DNA of 64,000 nt from positions 1-64,000 of the forward strand of contig JBBDJB010000031.1 in NCBI GenBank assembly GCA_040880125.1, read 5' to 3'. The stretch comes from JBBDJB01 sp040880125 (GTDB lineage: Bacteria; Planctomycetota; Planctomycetia; Pirellulales; JBBDJB01). Positions 13,253-22,025 of the stretch are shown here, in pieces; the first letter of the stretch is position 1; each line of letters starts with the position of its first letter. The notes beneath the pieces are model-generated. The model made no database searches. It saw only the letters and a program-made list of their open reading frames with translations, and was not told the DNA's origin. Made by a program: the position numbers and the translations under genes.

Positions 13253-13412
13253 ACGAAGTTCTCCTGCAAAGGGCTTCCGCCCCGTGCGGGCGAAAGCGTG
13301 GTGCTTGGCTCATTCTCCCGCGTTACGCGGCGTCAGCAAGCACCGCCGCCGCAATCCCTAACGAACACCCCGCACGGCCACGACAGGGGCGAATAGAATA
13401 CCATAAAAATGG

Positions 13413-13441
13413 TTGCTTTCATTGGCCATGCGCGGTACAAT
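13413..13441 (+). promoter_or_regulatory. Possible sigma70-type promoter
   Basis: TTGCTT (13413-13418) and TACAAT (13436-13441) are separated by 17 bp, near the consensus -35/-10 arrangement and unusually clear for this GC-rich sequence. It would read towards the secreted protein at 14113 through the repeat element at 13572. Sequence match only. Confidence 0.3.
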
Positions 13442-13571
13442 GTTCGTCTGGATACCGCCTTGCGATTAGACTCACCGGCGATTTTATAGAAGTATCACAC
13501 TAGAAAATGGGAGAGGAATACAGGCCGTCCGGCTTGCCACGGGAGCGCCAATGTCCTCAATTACGGCCGGG

Positions 13572-13706
13572 ACTTTTTCAACGCATCGCAAAACCAGCCG
13601 TTGCAAAAAGATCGCTGAATCTGTCACCGCGCTCGAGTGGCGCGGCTCGGGGGAGCTGACTTTTTCAACGAACATGGGGCCCCCCCTAAAGGGCGCGTTG
13701 AAAAAC
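13572..13706 (+). repeat. GACTTTTTCAAC-bounded repeat element, copy 1
   Basis: Starts GACTTTTTCAAC, contains CCGTTGCAAAA and a GCGCTCGAGTGGCGC core, a second internal GACTTTTTCAAC, then a GGGGCCCCCCC run and ends GGGCGCGTTGAAAAA. The same ordered modules occur on the minus strand at 55,003-55,140. It codes for nothing recognisable, so a non-autonomous mobile element (MITE) or remnant is the likely nature. Confidence 0.65.
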
Positions 13707-14112
13707 CCAACTCAGCACACCTGGGGCAAACGAGCCTCCGGCTTATCCGCGAGGCTCAAAGTTAAGGCGAACGAACCTGGCAAGTGACCCGGCCGGTCGG
13801 CCGCACGACCGCGACAGGCGGTGCGACCAGCAGCCGGTCGAGTGCGACTGCCGCCGTTCGTCACGGCGCGAACCGTTGTCGCCAGTAACAACCGCAATTA
13901 TAATGACTTGCGACGGAGCGACCTGTTGCCGCCGAGCTTCTCGCACGTGGCTGTTTCACGTGAGGACTCGGCGCGGCAAGCGAGCGGCCGTCTCCCGCAG
14001 GGGCCGTTCGGCCCATCTCGCAGGAGGCTGCTCGCGGCAATCGACCCACTCGGCTTTTCTCTCGCTTCCGCTTCGTTCGACGGCTTCCGGAACCACAAGA
14101 GGCAGACTTTCT

Positions 14113-15063
14113 ATGCACGGCACGCTATTGAACCGCCCGCTGGGTATCGCCGCCCTGCTATTGGGCGCACTCGCAATGGTCAACTCCGCCGCGGGGCAAG
14201 AGGACATCACGCGTCCAGCCCGGCGGCTTGCACCCGGCGTGGAGACGCACATTCCCGCCAAGGTCGAAGCGGAGGAGACGTCCAGCATTCATAACATTGT
14301 CGAGTTGACGTCGATCCCCGATCTCCCCTGGACGCCCAACTACACGGCCCCCAGCCGCACGCTCCACGCGAAGGCGGATAACGCCCGCTTCACGCGGCGC
14401 ATCTGGGGCCTGGAGTTTTACTTCAAGCCGCTGCGGATGATCTACGTCGACATCCCTCAGCCCTCGGGCCGAATGCAGCGCAAGCCCGTCTGGTACATGG
14501 TCTACCGCGTCAAGAACACCGGCGAGGCCTACCGGCCCCAGATCGGCGATCTGGGCGAGTACGAGCTCACGAAGGACGCCGCGCCGGTTCGCTTCATTCC
14601 CCAGTTCGTGCTGGAGAGCCTGGAGTTCGACAAGGCCTACGTCGATCGGATCATTCCAGTGGCGTTGCCGCAGATCCAGGAGCGGGAGTCGCCGCCCATG
14701 CGGCTGCGAACCAGTGTCGAGATGGCCGAGACCGAAATTCCTGTGAGCACCGAAGACGAAGACCGCAGCGTCTGGGGCGTGACGATGTGGGTGGACGTCG
14801 ATCCGCGGATAGATTTTTTCACCGTCCACGTGCAAGGGCTGACCAACGCCTACAAGTGGGTCGATCCGCCGGGGGCCTATGCGCTGGGCGATCCGCCCGC
14901 CACCGGACGCCGTTTCGTCCGCAAGACGCTGCAGCTCAACTTCTGGCGGCCCGGCGACGAGAACGAGCAGCGCGAGGAAGAGATCCGCTTCGGCACGCCC
15001 GAGGGTCAGCACGAACTGTATGGCGTCGAGGAAGGGGTTGATTACACCTGGGTTTACCGGTAG
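14113..15063 (+). CDS. Secreted protein of unknown function
   Basis: A 316-residue protein with an N-terminal Sec signal (hydrophobic LGIAALLLGALAMVNSAAG, probable cleavage near 27). The mature part is soluble, rich in aromatic and charged residues, with segments such as WGLEFYFKPLRMIYVDIPQP and VWYMVYRVKNTGEAYRPQIG that suggest a beta-rich domain. I recognise no characterised family; it resembles conserved planctomycete secreted proteins only in general character. GAGG lies about 12 nt before the ATG at 14113. The frame is open further upstream to 13876, but that part lacks coherence. It sits directly before rpmA, where rplU is often found in other bacteria. Confidence 0.7.
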   Translation: MHGTLLNRPLGIAALLLGALAMVNSAAGQEDITRPARRLAPGVETHIPAKVEAEETSSIHNIVELTSIPDLPWTPNYTAPSRTLHAKADNARFTRRIWGLEFYFKPLRMIYVDIPQPSGRMQRKPVWYMVYRVKNTGEAYRPQIGDLGEYELTKDAAPVRFIPQFVLESLEFDKAYVDRIIPVALPQIQERESPPMRLRTSVEMAETEIPVSTEDEDRSVWGVTMWVDVDPRIDFFTVHVQGLTNAYKWVDPPGAYALGDPPATGRRFVRKTLQLNFWRPGDENEQREEEIRFGTPEGQHELYGVEEGVDYTWVYR

Positions 15064-15190
15064 AACTACACGTTTGCCTGGAGCGTATTGAATCGATCGC
15101 CAAGCCAGCGTGTGCGTCGGCAGCCCCATGGTGCGTGCCGCGTGCCACCGGGCGGCCTTCCTTGTATTCGAGTTCGAAGGATTTGAAGCA

Positions 15191-15439
15191 ATGGCCCATA
15201 AGAAAGGTCAAGGATCGAGCCGCAACGGCCGCGACTCCAACGCACAGCGCCGCGGCGTCAAACGGTTCGGCGGCGAGCAGGTTCGTGCGGGCAACATCCT
15301 CGTGCGGCAGGTGGGAACGAAGTTCCACCCCGGCCGCGGCGTCGGCATGGGCGGCGATTACACGCTGTTCGCACTGGCCGATGGGGTCGTTCGCTTCGAC
15401 CGCGAAGGTCGTCGCGTGAACGTCGACGTCTCGGCCTAG
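15191..15439 (+). CDS. rpmA: 50S ribosomal protein L27
   Basis: An 82-residue L27 of normal length, reading MAHKKGQGSSRNGRDSNAQR then GVKRFGGEQVRAGNILVRQ and GVGMGGDYTLFALADG. The N-terminal tail reaches the peptidyl-transferase centre of the large ribosomal subunit. The start is at MAHKKG; AAGGA lies about 11 nt upstream. rplU (L21), the usual upstream partner, is not present; a secreted-protein gene takes its place. A strong terminator follows (15476), separating rpmA from obg. Confidence 0.97.
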   Translation: MAHKKGQGSSRNGRDSNAQRRGVKRFGGEQVRAGNILVRQVGTKFHPGRGVGMGGDYTLFALADGVVRFDREGRRVNVDVSA

Positions 15440-15475
15440 CCGGCGCGGCCGACACTTCAAGTTTGTAGTCGTTGG

Positions 15476-15507
15476 AAAGGGATGCACCGAGTAGGGCATC
15501 CCTTTTT
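15476..15507 (+). terminator. Rho-independent terminator after rpmA
   Basis: AAAGGGATGC (15476-15485) pairs with GCATCCCTTT (15496-15505) around a 10-nt loop and is followed by TTC after a run of five T. It lies 36 bp after the rpmA stop and 63 bp before the obg start, so rpmA and obg are probably separate transcripts or joined by read-through. Confidence 0.85.
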
Positions 15508-15569
15508 CATGCCCTGCCGGTGGGCGCGCCACGTTCTCTCGTTCCCACATTTCTTCAACCAGCCATGCC

Positions 15570-16601
15570 ATGTTCGTCGACCGAGTCACTATCCGCGTAC
15601 AGGCCGGCCGGGGCGGCGATGGCTGCGTGAGCTTTCGCCGGGAGAAGTACGTTCCGCGCGGCGGCCCGGATGGCGGCGACGGTGGCGATGGCGGAAGCGT
15701 GCTGCTGGTGGCCGAGCCGGGTGTCGACAGCCTGGCCGCTTTGGCGCACCGCCGGCACTGGAAGGCCGTGAGCGGCGGGCCCGGCGGCGGCAAGCAATGC
15801 CACGGAGCTAACGGGGACGATCTCGTGTTGCGTGTGCCGCCCGGCACGGTGGTCATGGACGCCGCTGGCGGATTTGTGCTGAAGGATCTGGCCGCAGAAG
15901 GCGCCCAGGTGATCGCTGCGCATGGTGGTCGCGGGGGCAAGGGCAACGTCCGCTTCAAGTCGTCCACCAATCGCACTCCCCGTACCGCCACCAAAGGTAC
16001 TGAGGGCGAAGACCGCGAGCTGGTGCTGGAACTGAAGATGATCGCCGACGTGGGGCTGGTCGGAAAGCCGAACGCCGGCAAGAGCACGCTGCTCAGCCGG
16101 CTGTCTCGCGCGCGGCCGCGGATCGCTGCGTACCCGTTCACCACCAAAAAGCCCAACCTGGGCATCGCCTACCTCGACATCGACCGCTCGCTCACGCTGG
16201 CCGACATTCCCGGCTTAATCGAAGGGGCGCATCACGGTGCCGGGCTGGGGCTGGAGTTTCTGCGGCACATCGAGCGCACGCGGATTCTGGTGCACCTGGT
16301 CGAGCCGCAGCCGACCGACGGCAGCGATCCGCTCGAGAACTATCGCGCCATCCGCAATGAACTGGCACAACACAGCCAGACACTGGCACAGCGCGAAGAG
16401 GTTATCGTCATTAGCAAAGCGGAACTGCCGGGGGCAGAAGAAGTTCGCCAACAACTGGCCGAGGCGACCGGCCGTGAAGTGATGCTGATCTCGTCGGTGA
16501 CCGGACAAAGTCTGGATCGGCTGCTGGCCCGGCTCTCCGCGGCCGTGGACGCTCAAGTTGAGCAGGAGCAGCAAGCGGCGGAACGGGCAAGCTCGGGTTG
16601 A
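15570..16601 (+). CDS. obg: GTPase Obg/CgtA
   Basis: Essential GTPase involved in large ribosomal subunit assembly and stress control. The 343-residue protein has the glycine-rich Obg fold at residues 1-157 (FVDRVTIRVQAGRGGDGCVSF, GGPDGGDGGDGGS) and then the G domain with GKPNAGKST (G1, about 168), ADIPGLIEGA (G3 region) and SKAE/ISSVTG for G4/G5. It lacks the extra C-terminal OCT domain found in some members, which is a common form. Adjacent to rpmA, as in most bacteria. Confidence 0.95.
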   Translation: MFVDRVTIRVQAGRGGDGCVSFRREKYVPRGGPDGGDGGDGGSVLLVAEPGVDSLAALAHRRHWKAVSGGPGGGKQCHGANGDDLVLRVPPGTVVMDAAGGFVLKDLAAEGAQVIAAHGGRGGKGNVRFKSSTNRTPRTATKGTEGEDRELVLELKMIADVGLVGKPNAGKSTLLSRLSRARPRIAAYPFTTKKPNLGIAYLDIDRSLTLADIPGLIEGAHHGAGLGLEFLRHIERTRILVHLVEPQPTDGSDPLENYRAIRNELAQHSQTLAQREEVIVISKAELPGAEEVRQQLAEATGREVMLISSVTGQSLDRLLARLSAAVDAQVEQEQQAAERASSG

Positions 16602-16640
16602 ACGCGCAGGGCGCCGTGCGGGCCAGTCCGCTAAAAGCAT

Positions 16641-16703
16641 AGCTGGACTCGTGCGAGTTCAGCCGAGCCTGGAGTTAAGCTGAATTCTCACGAATTCAGC
16701 TAC
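16641..16703 (+). repeat. 63-bp double-hairpin repeat, copy 1
   Basis: Two hairpins in tandem: GCTGGACTC/GAGTTCAGC (one mismatch) and the perfect GCTGAATTC-TCAC-GAATTCAGC. A second copy of the same length and layout lies at 57,288-57,350; most differences fall between the hairpins or in loops. Located 40 bp after obg and followed at once by a GTCCGC palindrome. Confidence 0.75.
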
Positions 16704-16710
16704 AGCGATG

Positions 16711-16733
16711 GTAGTGTCCGCTGTGCGGGCCAC
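16711..16733. repeat. GTCCGC palindrome
   Basis: GTCCGC-TGT-GCGGGC, one mismatch from perfect, inside GTAGTGTCCGCTGTGCGG. Same family as the copies at 8161, 8241 and 52,852. It sits next to the double-hairpin element, showing the tile-like arrangement of these repeats. Confidence 0.5.
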
Positions 16734-16766
16734 GGGAAAGCTGAACATTCAAGAGAGTGCGCATCG

Positions 16767-17570
16767 ATGGACGCGTCGCTCATCGCCGTCGACATTGGCA
16801 ACAGCCGAATCAAGTTCGGCTTGTTCGATACCGAAGACACTGCGCGCGGCACCGCCGATTTGCCCCAGCCGGCCAGCACGCTCGAACTGTCGCCCGAGCC
16901 TTGGGACCCGGCGCCGATCGATGCGTGGCTGAAAAAGGCCGGGGAGCCAAGGGCCCGCTGGCTGTTGGGAAGTGTCAATCGCAAGACGTGCGCGCGGCTG
17001 GTCGGGTGGATCGAGCAGCACGACACGGCCGCAAACATCGCCGAATTGCACGTGGCCGATCTGCCGCTGGTGGTGGCGCTGGACGAACCGGAACGGGTCG
17101 GCATCGACCGTTTGCTGGCCGCAGTGGCGGTGAATCGCTTGCGCTCCCAGCGGCGGCCCGCGGTGGTCATCGATCTGGGCAGCGCGATCACCGTCGACTT
17201 GGTGACAGCCGAAGGTGCGTTTGCCGGCGGCGCGATACTGCCGGGCATCGGCATGTCCGCCCGAGCGCTGCACGAGCAGACCGACCTCTTGCCGCATCTC
17301 TATAAAAAGGGGCTCGGCGCGGCGCCTCCGGCCCTGGGCGTCTCGACGGTGGCGGCGATCGAGTCCGGGCTCTATTGGGGAGCCGTCGGTGCGATGCGGG
17401 AGTTGGTTCACCAGCTTAGCCAGGATCAGTCCCGCAAGCCGGAAATCTTCCTGACCGGCGGCGCAGCCCCGGCCGTTGCGGAGCGATTCGGCCCTGACGC
17501 GCAATACGTGCCGCACCTGGTACTCGCCGGCATCGCGCTGGTGCGGCCGGCCACCATCAGCAATGTGTAG
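16767..17570 (+). CDS. coaX: Type III pantothenate kinase
   Basis: Phosphorylates pantothenate in the first step of CoA synthesis; cytoplasmic. The 267-residue protein has the ASKHA phosphate motif IAVDIGNSRIKFGLFD (about 6-21), the GIDRLLA segment (about 112) and VIDLGSAITVDLV (about 134), the three signatures of CoaX. Length is normal. The ribosome-binding site is weak (AGAGAG). Its stop overlaps the probable start of the mnmE-like gene. A panB gene for an earlier step of the same pathway is at 44.5 kb but not linked. Confidence 0.93.
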   Translation: MDASLIAVDIGNSRIKFGLFDTEDTARGTADLPQPASTLELSPEPWDPAPIDAWLKKAGEPRARWLLGSVNRKTCARLVGWIEQHDTAANIAELHVADLPLVVALDEPERVGIDRLLAAVAVNRLRSQRRPAVVIDLGSAITVDLVTAEGAFAGGAILPGIGMSARALHEQTDLLPHLYKKGLGAAPPALGVSTVAAIESGLYWGAVGAMRELVHQLSQDQSRKPEIFLTGGAAPAVAERFGPDAQYVPHLVLAGIALVRPATISNV

Positions 17571-18744
17571 CGCGGGCATGTGTCGCCAAGCCTCCCAGAC
17601 AAGCGCGGTCGTACTGACTCCGCCCGGCCGCGGCGCCGTGGCAACGGTACTGGTCAATGGGCCCGGTGCGATCGACTGCGTGCAAGCGCACTTCCGCTCG
17701 GCTAGTGGAGCGGCGTTGCGTTCGATTCCAACCGAGGCAATCGTCTACGGCCGCTGGGGAAGTGCCGGCGGTGAAGACCTGGTCATATGCTGCCACGACG
17801 ACACGCACGTCGAGATTCACTGCCACGGCGGCGCGGCCGCGGTGCAAGCGATCATGGCGAGTCTCGAGCAACACGGCTGCCAGTCGGTTCAGTGGCAAGA
17901 TTGGCTGCATCGCACTTCGGACGATCCGCTTGCGGCCGAGGCGCGGATCGACTTGGCGAGCGCCCGCACGGAGCGTACCGCCGGCATCTTGCTCGACCAG
18001 GCGCAAGGAGCGCTGCGCCGGGCAATCGACCGGCTGGCGGCGCACCTCCAAGACGGCGATCGACCAGCGGCGCTGTCCATTTTGCAAGAACTCTCCGAAC
18101 GCGCCGCGCTGGGACTGCACTTGATTGAGCCGTGGCGCGTCGTGCTGGCAGGGCAGCCGAATGTCGGTAAAAGCAGCCTGATCAACGCGCTGGTCGGTTA
18201 CGAGCGGGCAATCGTCGATCCGCGGCCGGGGACAACCCGGGACATCGTCACTGCCACCACGGCGCTGGACGGTTGGCCGGTAGAGCTGGCGGACACGGCC
18301 GGGCTGCGAAGCAACGGCGACCCGATCGAATCGGCCGGCATCGCTCGAGCTGAAACGCTGCTGAACGCTGCGGACGTGGTCGTGCTGGTGCTGGACGCCT
18401 CGCGGCCGTGGAGCCCGCGCGACGAGTCACTGCTGGCCGCGCATGCCCGCGCCGTCGTCGTTCACAATAAGTCCGATTTGATCGACCGACCGCCGACGGA
18501 CCGACCCGATGGCATCGCCACCAGCGCAGTGCGCGGCGACGGACTGGACGAGCTTATCGGTGCCGTGGGAGCTCGACTGGTTCCGCTACCTCCCGCAGAC
18601 GGGGCGGCTGTGCCATTTCGCCCGCGACATGCCGAGGCCATCGAGGCGGCGATGCACTCTGTCAACTCGGGCGACCTGGCTGCCGCCGCCGAGCACCTGA
18701 AGGAGCTCACGCAGAATCGAAAAGTAGGAACAGCAAGGCAGTAG
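17563..18744 (+). CDS. MnmE/TrmE-like GTPase lacking the C-terminal CxGK motif
   Basis: A 393-residue relative of the tRNA-modification GTPase MnmE. The N-terminal tetrahydrofolate-binding-like domain is divergent but keeps TPPGRGAVATVLV (about 19-31) and VEIHCHGGAAAV (about 83-94). A helical segment follows, then the G domain with AGQPNVGKSSLINAL (G1, about 195), PGTTRDIV (G2), ADTAGLR (G3) and NKSD (G4). MnmE proteins are about 450 residues and end in C-(I/L/V)-GK, whose Cys is catalytically needed; here the protein stops early at NRKVGTARQ with no such motif. It may be a planctomycete variant or a paralogue with another task. Start at ATG 17563 (overlap with the coaX stop) or ATG 17578. 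Confidence 0.82.
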   Translation: MCSAGMCRQASQTSAVVLTPPGRGAVATVLVNGPGAIDCVQAHFRSASGAALRSIPTEAIVYGRWGSAGGEDLVICCHDDTHVEIHCHGGAAAVQAIMASLEQHGCQSVQWQDWLHRTSDDPLAAEARIDLASARTERTAGILLDQAQGALRRAIDRLAAHLQDGDRPAALSILQELSERAALGLHLIEPWRVVLAGQPNVGKSSLINALVGYERAIVDPRPGTTRDIVTATTALDGWPVELADTAGLRSNGDPIESAGIARAETLLNAADVVVLVLDASRPWSPRDESLLAAHARAVVVHNKSDLIDRPPTDRPDGIATSAVRGDGLDELIGAVGARLVPLPPADGAAVPFRPRHAEAIEAAMHSVNSGDLAAAAEHLKELTQNRKVGTARQ

Positions 18745-19032
18745 GGTTCGCATGTCATGCTAGCGATCCTCCGCCAGCACCTCGCGGCGGCTGGAGTCAT
18801 ATTCACCTAGACGCCATGTGCCACGGCGATATACTACGCCGTCCTAAACTGCGCGAAGCCGCAGTGAGCGCGTCGGGACGGGCGGTCGACGCAATCAACA
18901 GCGCGGGCTTCGCGCGTGGTGAGGACTCCTAACTCGCACCGGTGAATGAGCCAGGATGGCCGACGCCGCGGAGCGACTCCCTTGCCGAAGGTGTATCGAT
19001 TGAGCGGCGTCACGGTTCAGGAGGAACGGCCG

Positions 19033-21180
19033 ATGCCCACTCCCGCGTACCTGCGACGATTCTCGCCAGCGATGGTGCTGTTCTGGCTGTGCGTCTCGAC
19101 CGTCCTGGCGGCTGCTTCTTTGGCAGCGGCGGACGACGATCCACCGGAACCGGTGCCGCTGGAAACCGAAAGCGATGCCCCGCCGCCGGCCGCCGAACCG
19201 GTCGATCCCTTCGAAGCCACGGAGCAACCGGCGATCGAGGACTTCCTTCCGTCGGCGGAACCTCAACAAGTCGCTGAACCGGAATCGGAAGAACCGGCCA
19301 CACCCGAGCCAGTCCCCGCGCAGACGCCCGAACCGGCAGCAGAGGCAGCAGACCTGCCGCCGCCGGTCGCGACCTTGCCGAACGATCTGCCGACGACGTT
19401 GAAGATGAACCCGGCTGCACCCGAGCCACGAGCGACAATTCCGTCGACCGAACCCGACACCGCCGCTGCCCACGACGCCGATGCCGCCGCGGAGGACGAC
19501 CTGCTTCCCGCCAGCTTCAACGGCCTGCGACCCGGCGAGTCGACACTGGCCGATGTCCAGCAGACGCTGGGCGATCCGCAGGAGACGCTGCTGGGCGGCG
19601 GTCAACTGGTCACCTACATCTATGCGGTCGAGCCGTTCGAGCGGATCGAGATCGTCGTCGAGGCGAACGTCGTCACGTCGCTGATGATCGAATTGTCCGA
19701 AGCGGTCGCGCCCGAGCCGCTGCTGGCTCAGCTCGGCTTGGAAGATGAACGTCCCGCGATCATTCGCGATTCCTCCGGTCTGCCGCTGGGGATGACGATT
19801 CCCGAACGCGGCGTGCTATTGAGCTTCGTACCCCACAGCGAAACGCCCGCGGTCAAGCAGGTGGTGCTGGAGCCGATTGATCCCCAGGCTTTCGTCGCCC
19901 GGGCGGAAGCCAAGCTATTGGGGCCATACAAGGCGAATCTTGCGGACCTCGACCGGGCACTCACGCTCGATCCACGCTACGCCCGTGCCCACTGGCTGCG
20001 CGGCGTGCTGTTGCTGCGGCTGGATCACGCAAAGGAGGCGGAAGTCTCGGCCGCCCGGGCCGTCGCGCTGGATGCTTCCCAGCCGCATTACCTGCTCACG
20101 TGGGCTCGGGCACTCGCCCGGCAGGGACGTTACGATCAGGCCGAAAGCGAGACGCGCAAGGTTCTCGAGTCGACCGACTTGCCGCCGGTGGTGCGAGCCG
20201 CCGCCTATGCCCAGCTTGGCGATCTTGCGTTGCAGGGGCCGGCCGTAGACACCCAGTCGGCGATCAAGCATCACACAGCCGCCATCCGCCTGGCCGCGCC
20301 ACTGGCCGGCGATCGCGTCACCGGCGTTCGCCGATTGGCGAGTGCCACGCTCATCGAGGCGCACCTGGGCGTCGCCGGGGACATCGCCTGGGGCGACTGG
20401 CGAGGCAAGCCCGAAGCGATTGCTCAGTGGACGGATCGCGCGGCCGACTACGTGGAGCAGTCGCTGATTGCGGAGGACGCCGGTGCGCTGTTGGTGCTCG
20501 ATGTGGCCTGTGACGTACTGGCGGCACACGCGTCTCTGCGGGGCGCCACCGACGGCGGCATCTGGCTGGAAGAAGCGCGCGACGCCGCCGAGGTCGTGCT
20601 AAGCGAAAGCGACGACTCGCACCTGGCCACCGAAGTCCATTGGAAGCTGGCCCTGTGTTACTACCACGCCTTGCAGATCGCCCATGCTCGCGGCGACGTG
20701 AGCGAGAGCGAGCAGTACGGCGAAGCGGCGGTCGAGAACATGCGGCAACTGGCGAGCCTGCGCGCGCTCTCGGCCGAGCAGAACCATTTAATAGGCCGCA
20801 TCTTCTTCCAGCTCGGTGCGGTGCAGGCCGTGCATCGTCAGGATCATCGCGAGGCGGTGCGCTGGTACGACAAGGCCGCGCCGCAGTTGACCGAGCCGGT
20901 GGGAGCGAGTCTCCTCTCGCACGTGGGCTGGCACGGGGAAGCGCTGGTGAGCATGGGCGTTTCGTACTGGGAAGTCGACCGCCGCAATGAAGCGATTGCC
21001 TTCACCGAGCGCGGAGCACAGTTGATCGCACAAGCCGTGCAGCAGAGAGCCTTCCTCGAAGAGGCGCTTCGCGTCCCCTATGGCAATCTCGCCGCGATGC
21101 ACCGCCAGGCGGGCGATACGGATCGAGCCCAAGAGTTCGCGGAACTGGCCAGGCGCCCCTCGGCCGCACTAGGCCGCTAA
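19033..21180 (+). CDS. Secreted TPR protein with BamE/SmpA-like domain
   Basis: A 715-residue exported protein. A signal-type hydrophobic segment (MVLFWLCVSTVLAAASLAAA) ends near 35. Then comes a Pro/Glu/Ala-rich linker (about 36-160). LRPGESTLADVQQTLGDP (about 170) followed by a TYIYA strand resembles the SmpA/OmlA/BamE fold. From about 290 onward there are TPR-like helical repeats (ALTLDPRYARAHWLRGVLLL, AARAVALDASQPHYLLTWAR, and others to 700). AGGAGG 9 nt before the ATG at 19033 fixes the start. Role unknown; TPR modules suggest a scaffold in the periplasm or envelope. It stands alone with its own leader. Confidence 0.78.
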   Translation: MPTPAYLRRFSPAMVLFWLCVSTVLAAASLAAADDDPPEPVPLETESDAPPPAAEPVDPFEATEQPAIEDFLPSAEPQQVAEPESEEPATPEPVPAQTPEPAAEAADLPPPVATLPNDLPTTLKMNPAAPEPRATIPSTEPDTAAAHDADAAAEDDLLPASFNGLRPGESTLADVQQTLGDPQETLLGGGQLVTYIYAVEPFERIEIVVEANVVTSLMIELSEAVAPEPLLAQLGLEDERPAIIRDSSGLPLGMTIPERGVLLSFVPHSETPAVKQVVLEPIDPQAFVARAEAKLLGPYKANLADLDRALTLDPRYARAHWLRGVLLLRLDHAKEAEVSAARAVALDASQPHYLLTWARALARQGRYDQAESETRKVLESTDLPPVVRAAAYAQLGDLALQGPAVDTQSAIKHHTAAIRLAAPLAGDRVTGVRRLASATLIEAHLGVAGDIAWGDWRGKPEAIAQWTDRAADYVEQSLIAEDAGALLVLDVACDVLAAHASLRGATDGGIWLEEARDAAEVVLSESDDSHLATEVHWKLALCYYHALQIAHARGDVSESEQYGEAAVENMRQLASLRALSAEQNHLIGRIFFQLGAVQAVHRQDHREAVRWYDKAAPQLTEPVGASLLSHVGWHGEALVSMGVSYWEVDRRNEAIAFTERGAQLIAQAVQQRAFLEEALRVPYGNLAAMHRQAGDTDRAQEFAELARRPSAALGR

Positions 21181-21291
21181 GAGCGATTCTCCCATCAAAT
21201 CGCACTCGCCTCACGGGCCCGCCGCGTACAATTGAGGCAGTGTTCACCGGCCCCGGCCTCCGTTCCTTTCATTCCCGCACGGCGGCTTCGC

Positions 21292-21771
21292 ATGCTCTTT
21301 CGGTTGTTTTTGCTGTTCTCGCTCGTTATGCTCGTCGAGCTGGTCCTGCTGGTACAGATCGCCGAGGCGACGTCGACCACGACGACGATCGTGCTGGTGC
21401 TGGCCACAGGGGTCATCGGAGTGTGGCTTGCCCGCTGGCAGGGTTGGCAGACGGTCCGCCGCATTCAGCGGGACCTGTCCGAGGGCAAGCTGCCAGGCGA
21501 TGCACTACTCGACGGACTGATGATCCTCATCGCCGGAGCGCTCTTGCTCACGCCGGGCGTGCTCACCGACGTGGTCGGCTTCGCCCTGCTGGTTCCGGTG
21601 ACTCGGCGAGGCATCAAACGCGGCATGCGGCGCCGGCTGAGTGCCCGACTCCACATGCGCGGCTTTCGGGGGCCATGGCGGCGATCCGGCGAAGCAGATC
21701 CGCCCTTCGAGCACGACAAGGTAATCGACGCCCGGCTAATCGACTCCGAGAAGGAACCGCCGCAGTCGTAG
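21292..21771 (+). CDS. fxsA: FxsA-family membrane protein
   Basis: A 159-residue inner-membrane protein. MLFRLFLLFSLVMLVELVLL opens the first helix, followed by two more hydrophobic helices (TIVLVLATGVIGVWLARWQG and ILIAGALLLTPGVLTDVVGF, the latter with the family's LLLTPGxLTDxxGF pattern). The tail is basic, then acidic. FxsA overproduction suppresses phage T7 exclusion by the F plasmid in E. coli; its normal role is not known. The ATG at 21292 begins the conserved part; the frame is open 20 codons upstream without a ribosome-binding site. Confidence 0.9.
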   Translation: MLFRLFLLFSLVMLVELVLLVQIAEATSTTTTIVLVLATGVIGVWLARWQGWQTVRRIQRDLSEGKLPGDALLDGLMILIAGALLLTPGVLTDVVGFALLVPVTRRGIKRGMRRRLSARLHMRGFRGPWRRSGEADPPFEHDKVIDARLIDSEKEPPQS

Positions 21772-21785
21772 TGGCGAATCGGCTG

Positions 21786-22025
21786 CTATTTGCCGTATTG
21801 TTCGATCCGCTGTGGGCGACGGATAAAGTAGTAAAGTAGGGCGCCAAACATCCAAAGCAGAATAATCACCAGAGCCCAGATGAGCTTATCGTTGCCTTGC
21901 GGCGGCTCATTCATCAGGCAGTCGACCAGGGTCCAGATCCAAAATACGGTCAGGGCCAGCCCGATCAAGCCGCTGAAGCCGCCGCAACAGATAATGCCGA
22001 TTCCAATATCCATATCTAAATCCAT
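21786..22025 (-). CDS. Small membrane protein, PLDc_N-like
   Basis: A 79-residue protein with two membrane helices: ICCGGFSGLIGLALTVFWIW followed by TLVDCLMNEPPQGNDKLIW and then ALVIILLWMFGALLYYFIRR. The WTLVDCLxxEPxxGNDKLIWxLVI pattern is that of the small phospholipase D-nuclease N-terminal (PLDc_N) membrane modules. No enzymatic domain is attached. It converges on fxsA with a 14-bp gap. Function unknown. Two close ATGs (22025 and 22013) could start it. Confidence 0.75.
   Translation of the reverse strand: MDLDMDIGIGIICCGGFSGLIGLALTVFWIWTLVDCLMNEPPQGNDKLIWALVIILLWMFGALLYYFIRRPQRIEQYGK

Larger units (their letters stand above)
13253..14112. other. Intergenic region with MITE-like repeat
   Basis: About 860 bp without a supported gene. 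It contains a plausible promoter at 13413-13441 and a repeat element at 13572-13706 that has an inverted partner near 55 kb. The rest (13,740-14,100) is GC-rich and has frames open on both strands, as expected for this composition, but with no domain or ribosome-binding site. Confidence 0.55.

Noticed and set aside
13876..14112. Upstream extension of the secreted protein to 13876
   Set aside because: The extension is Arg/Ser-rich, has no ribosome-binding site, and would bury the signal peptide that starts at 14113.
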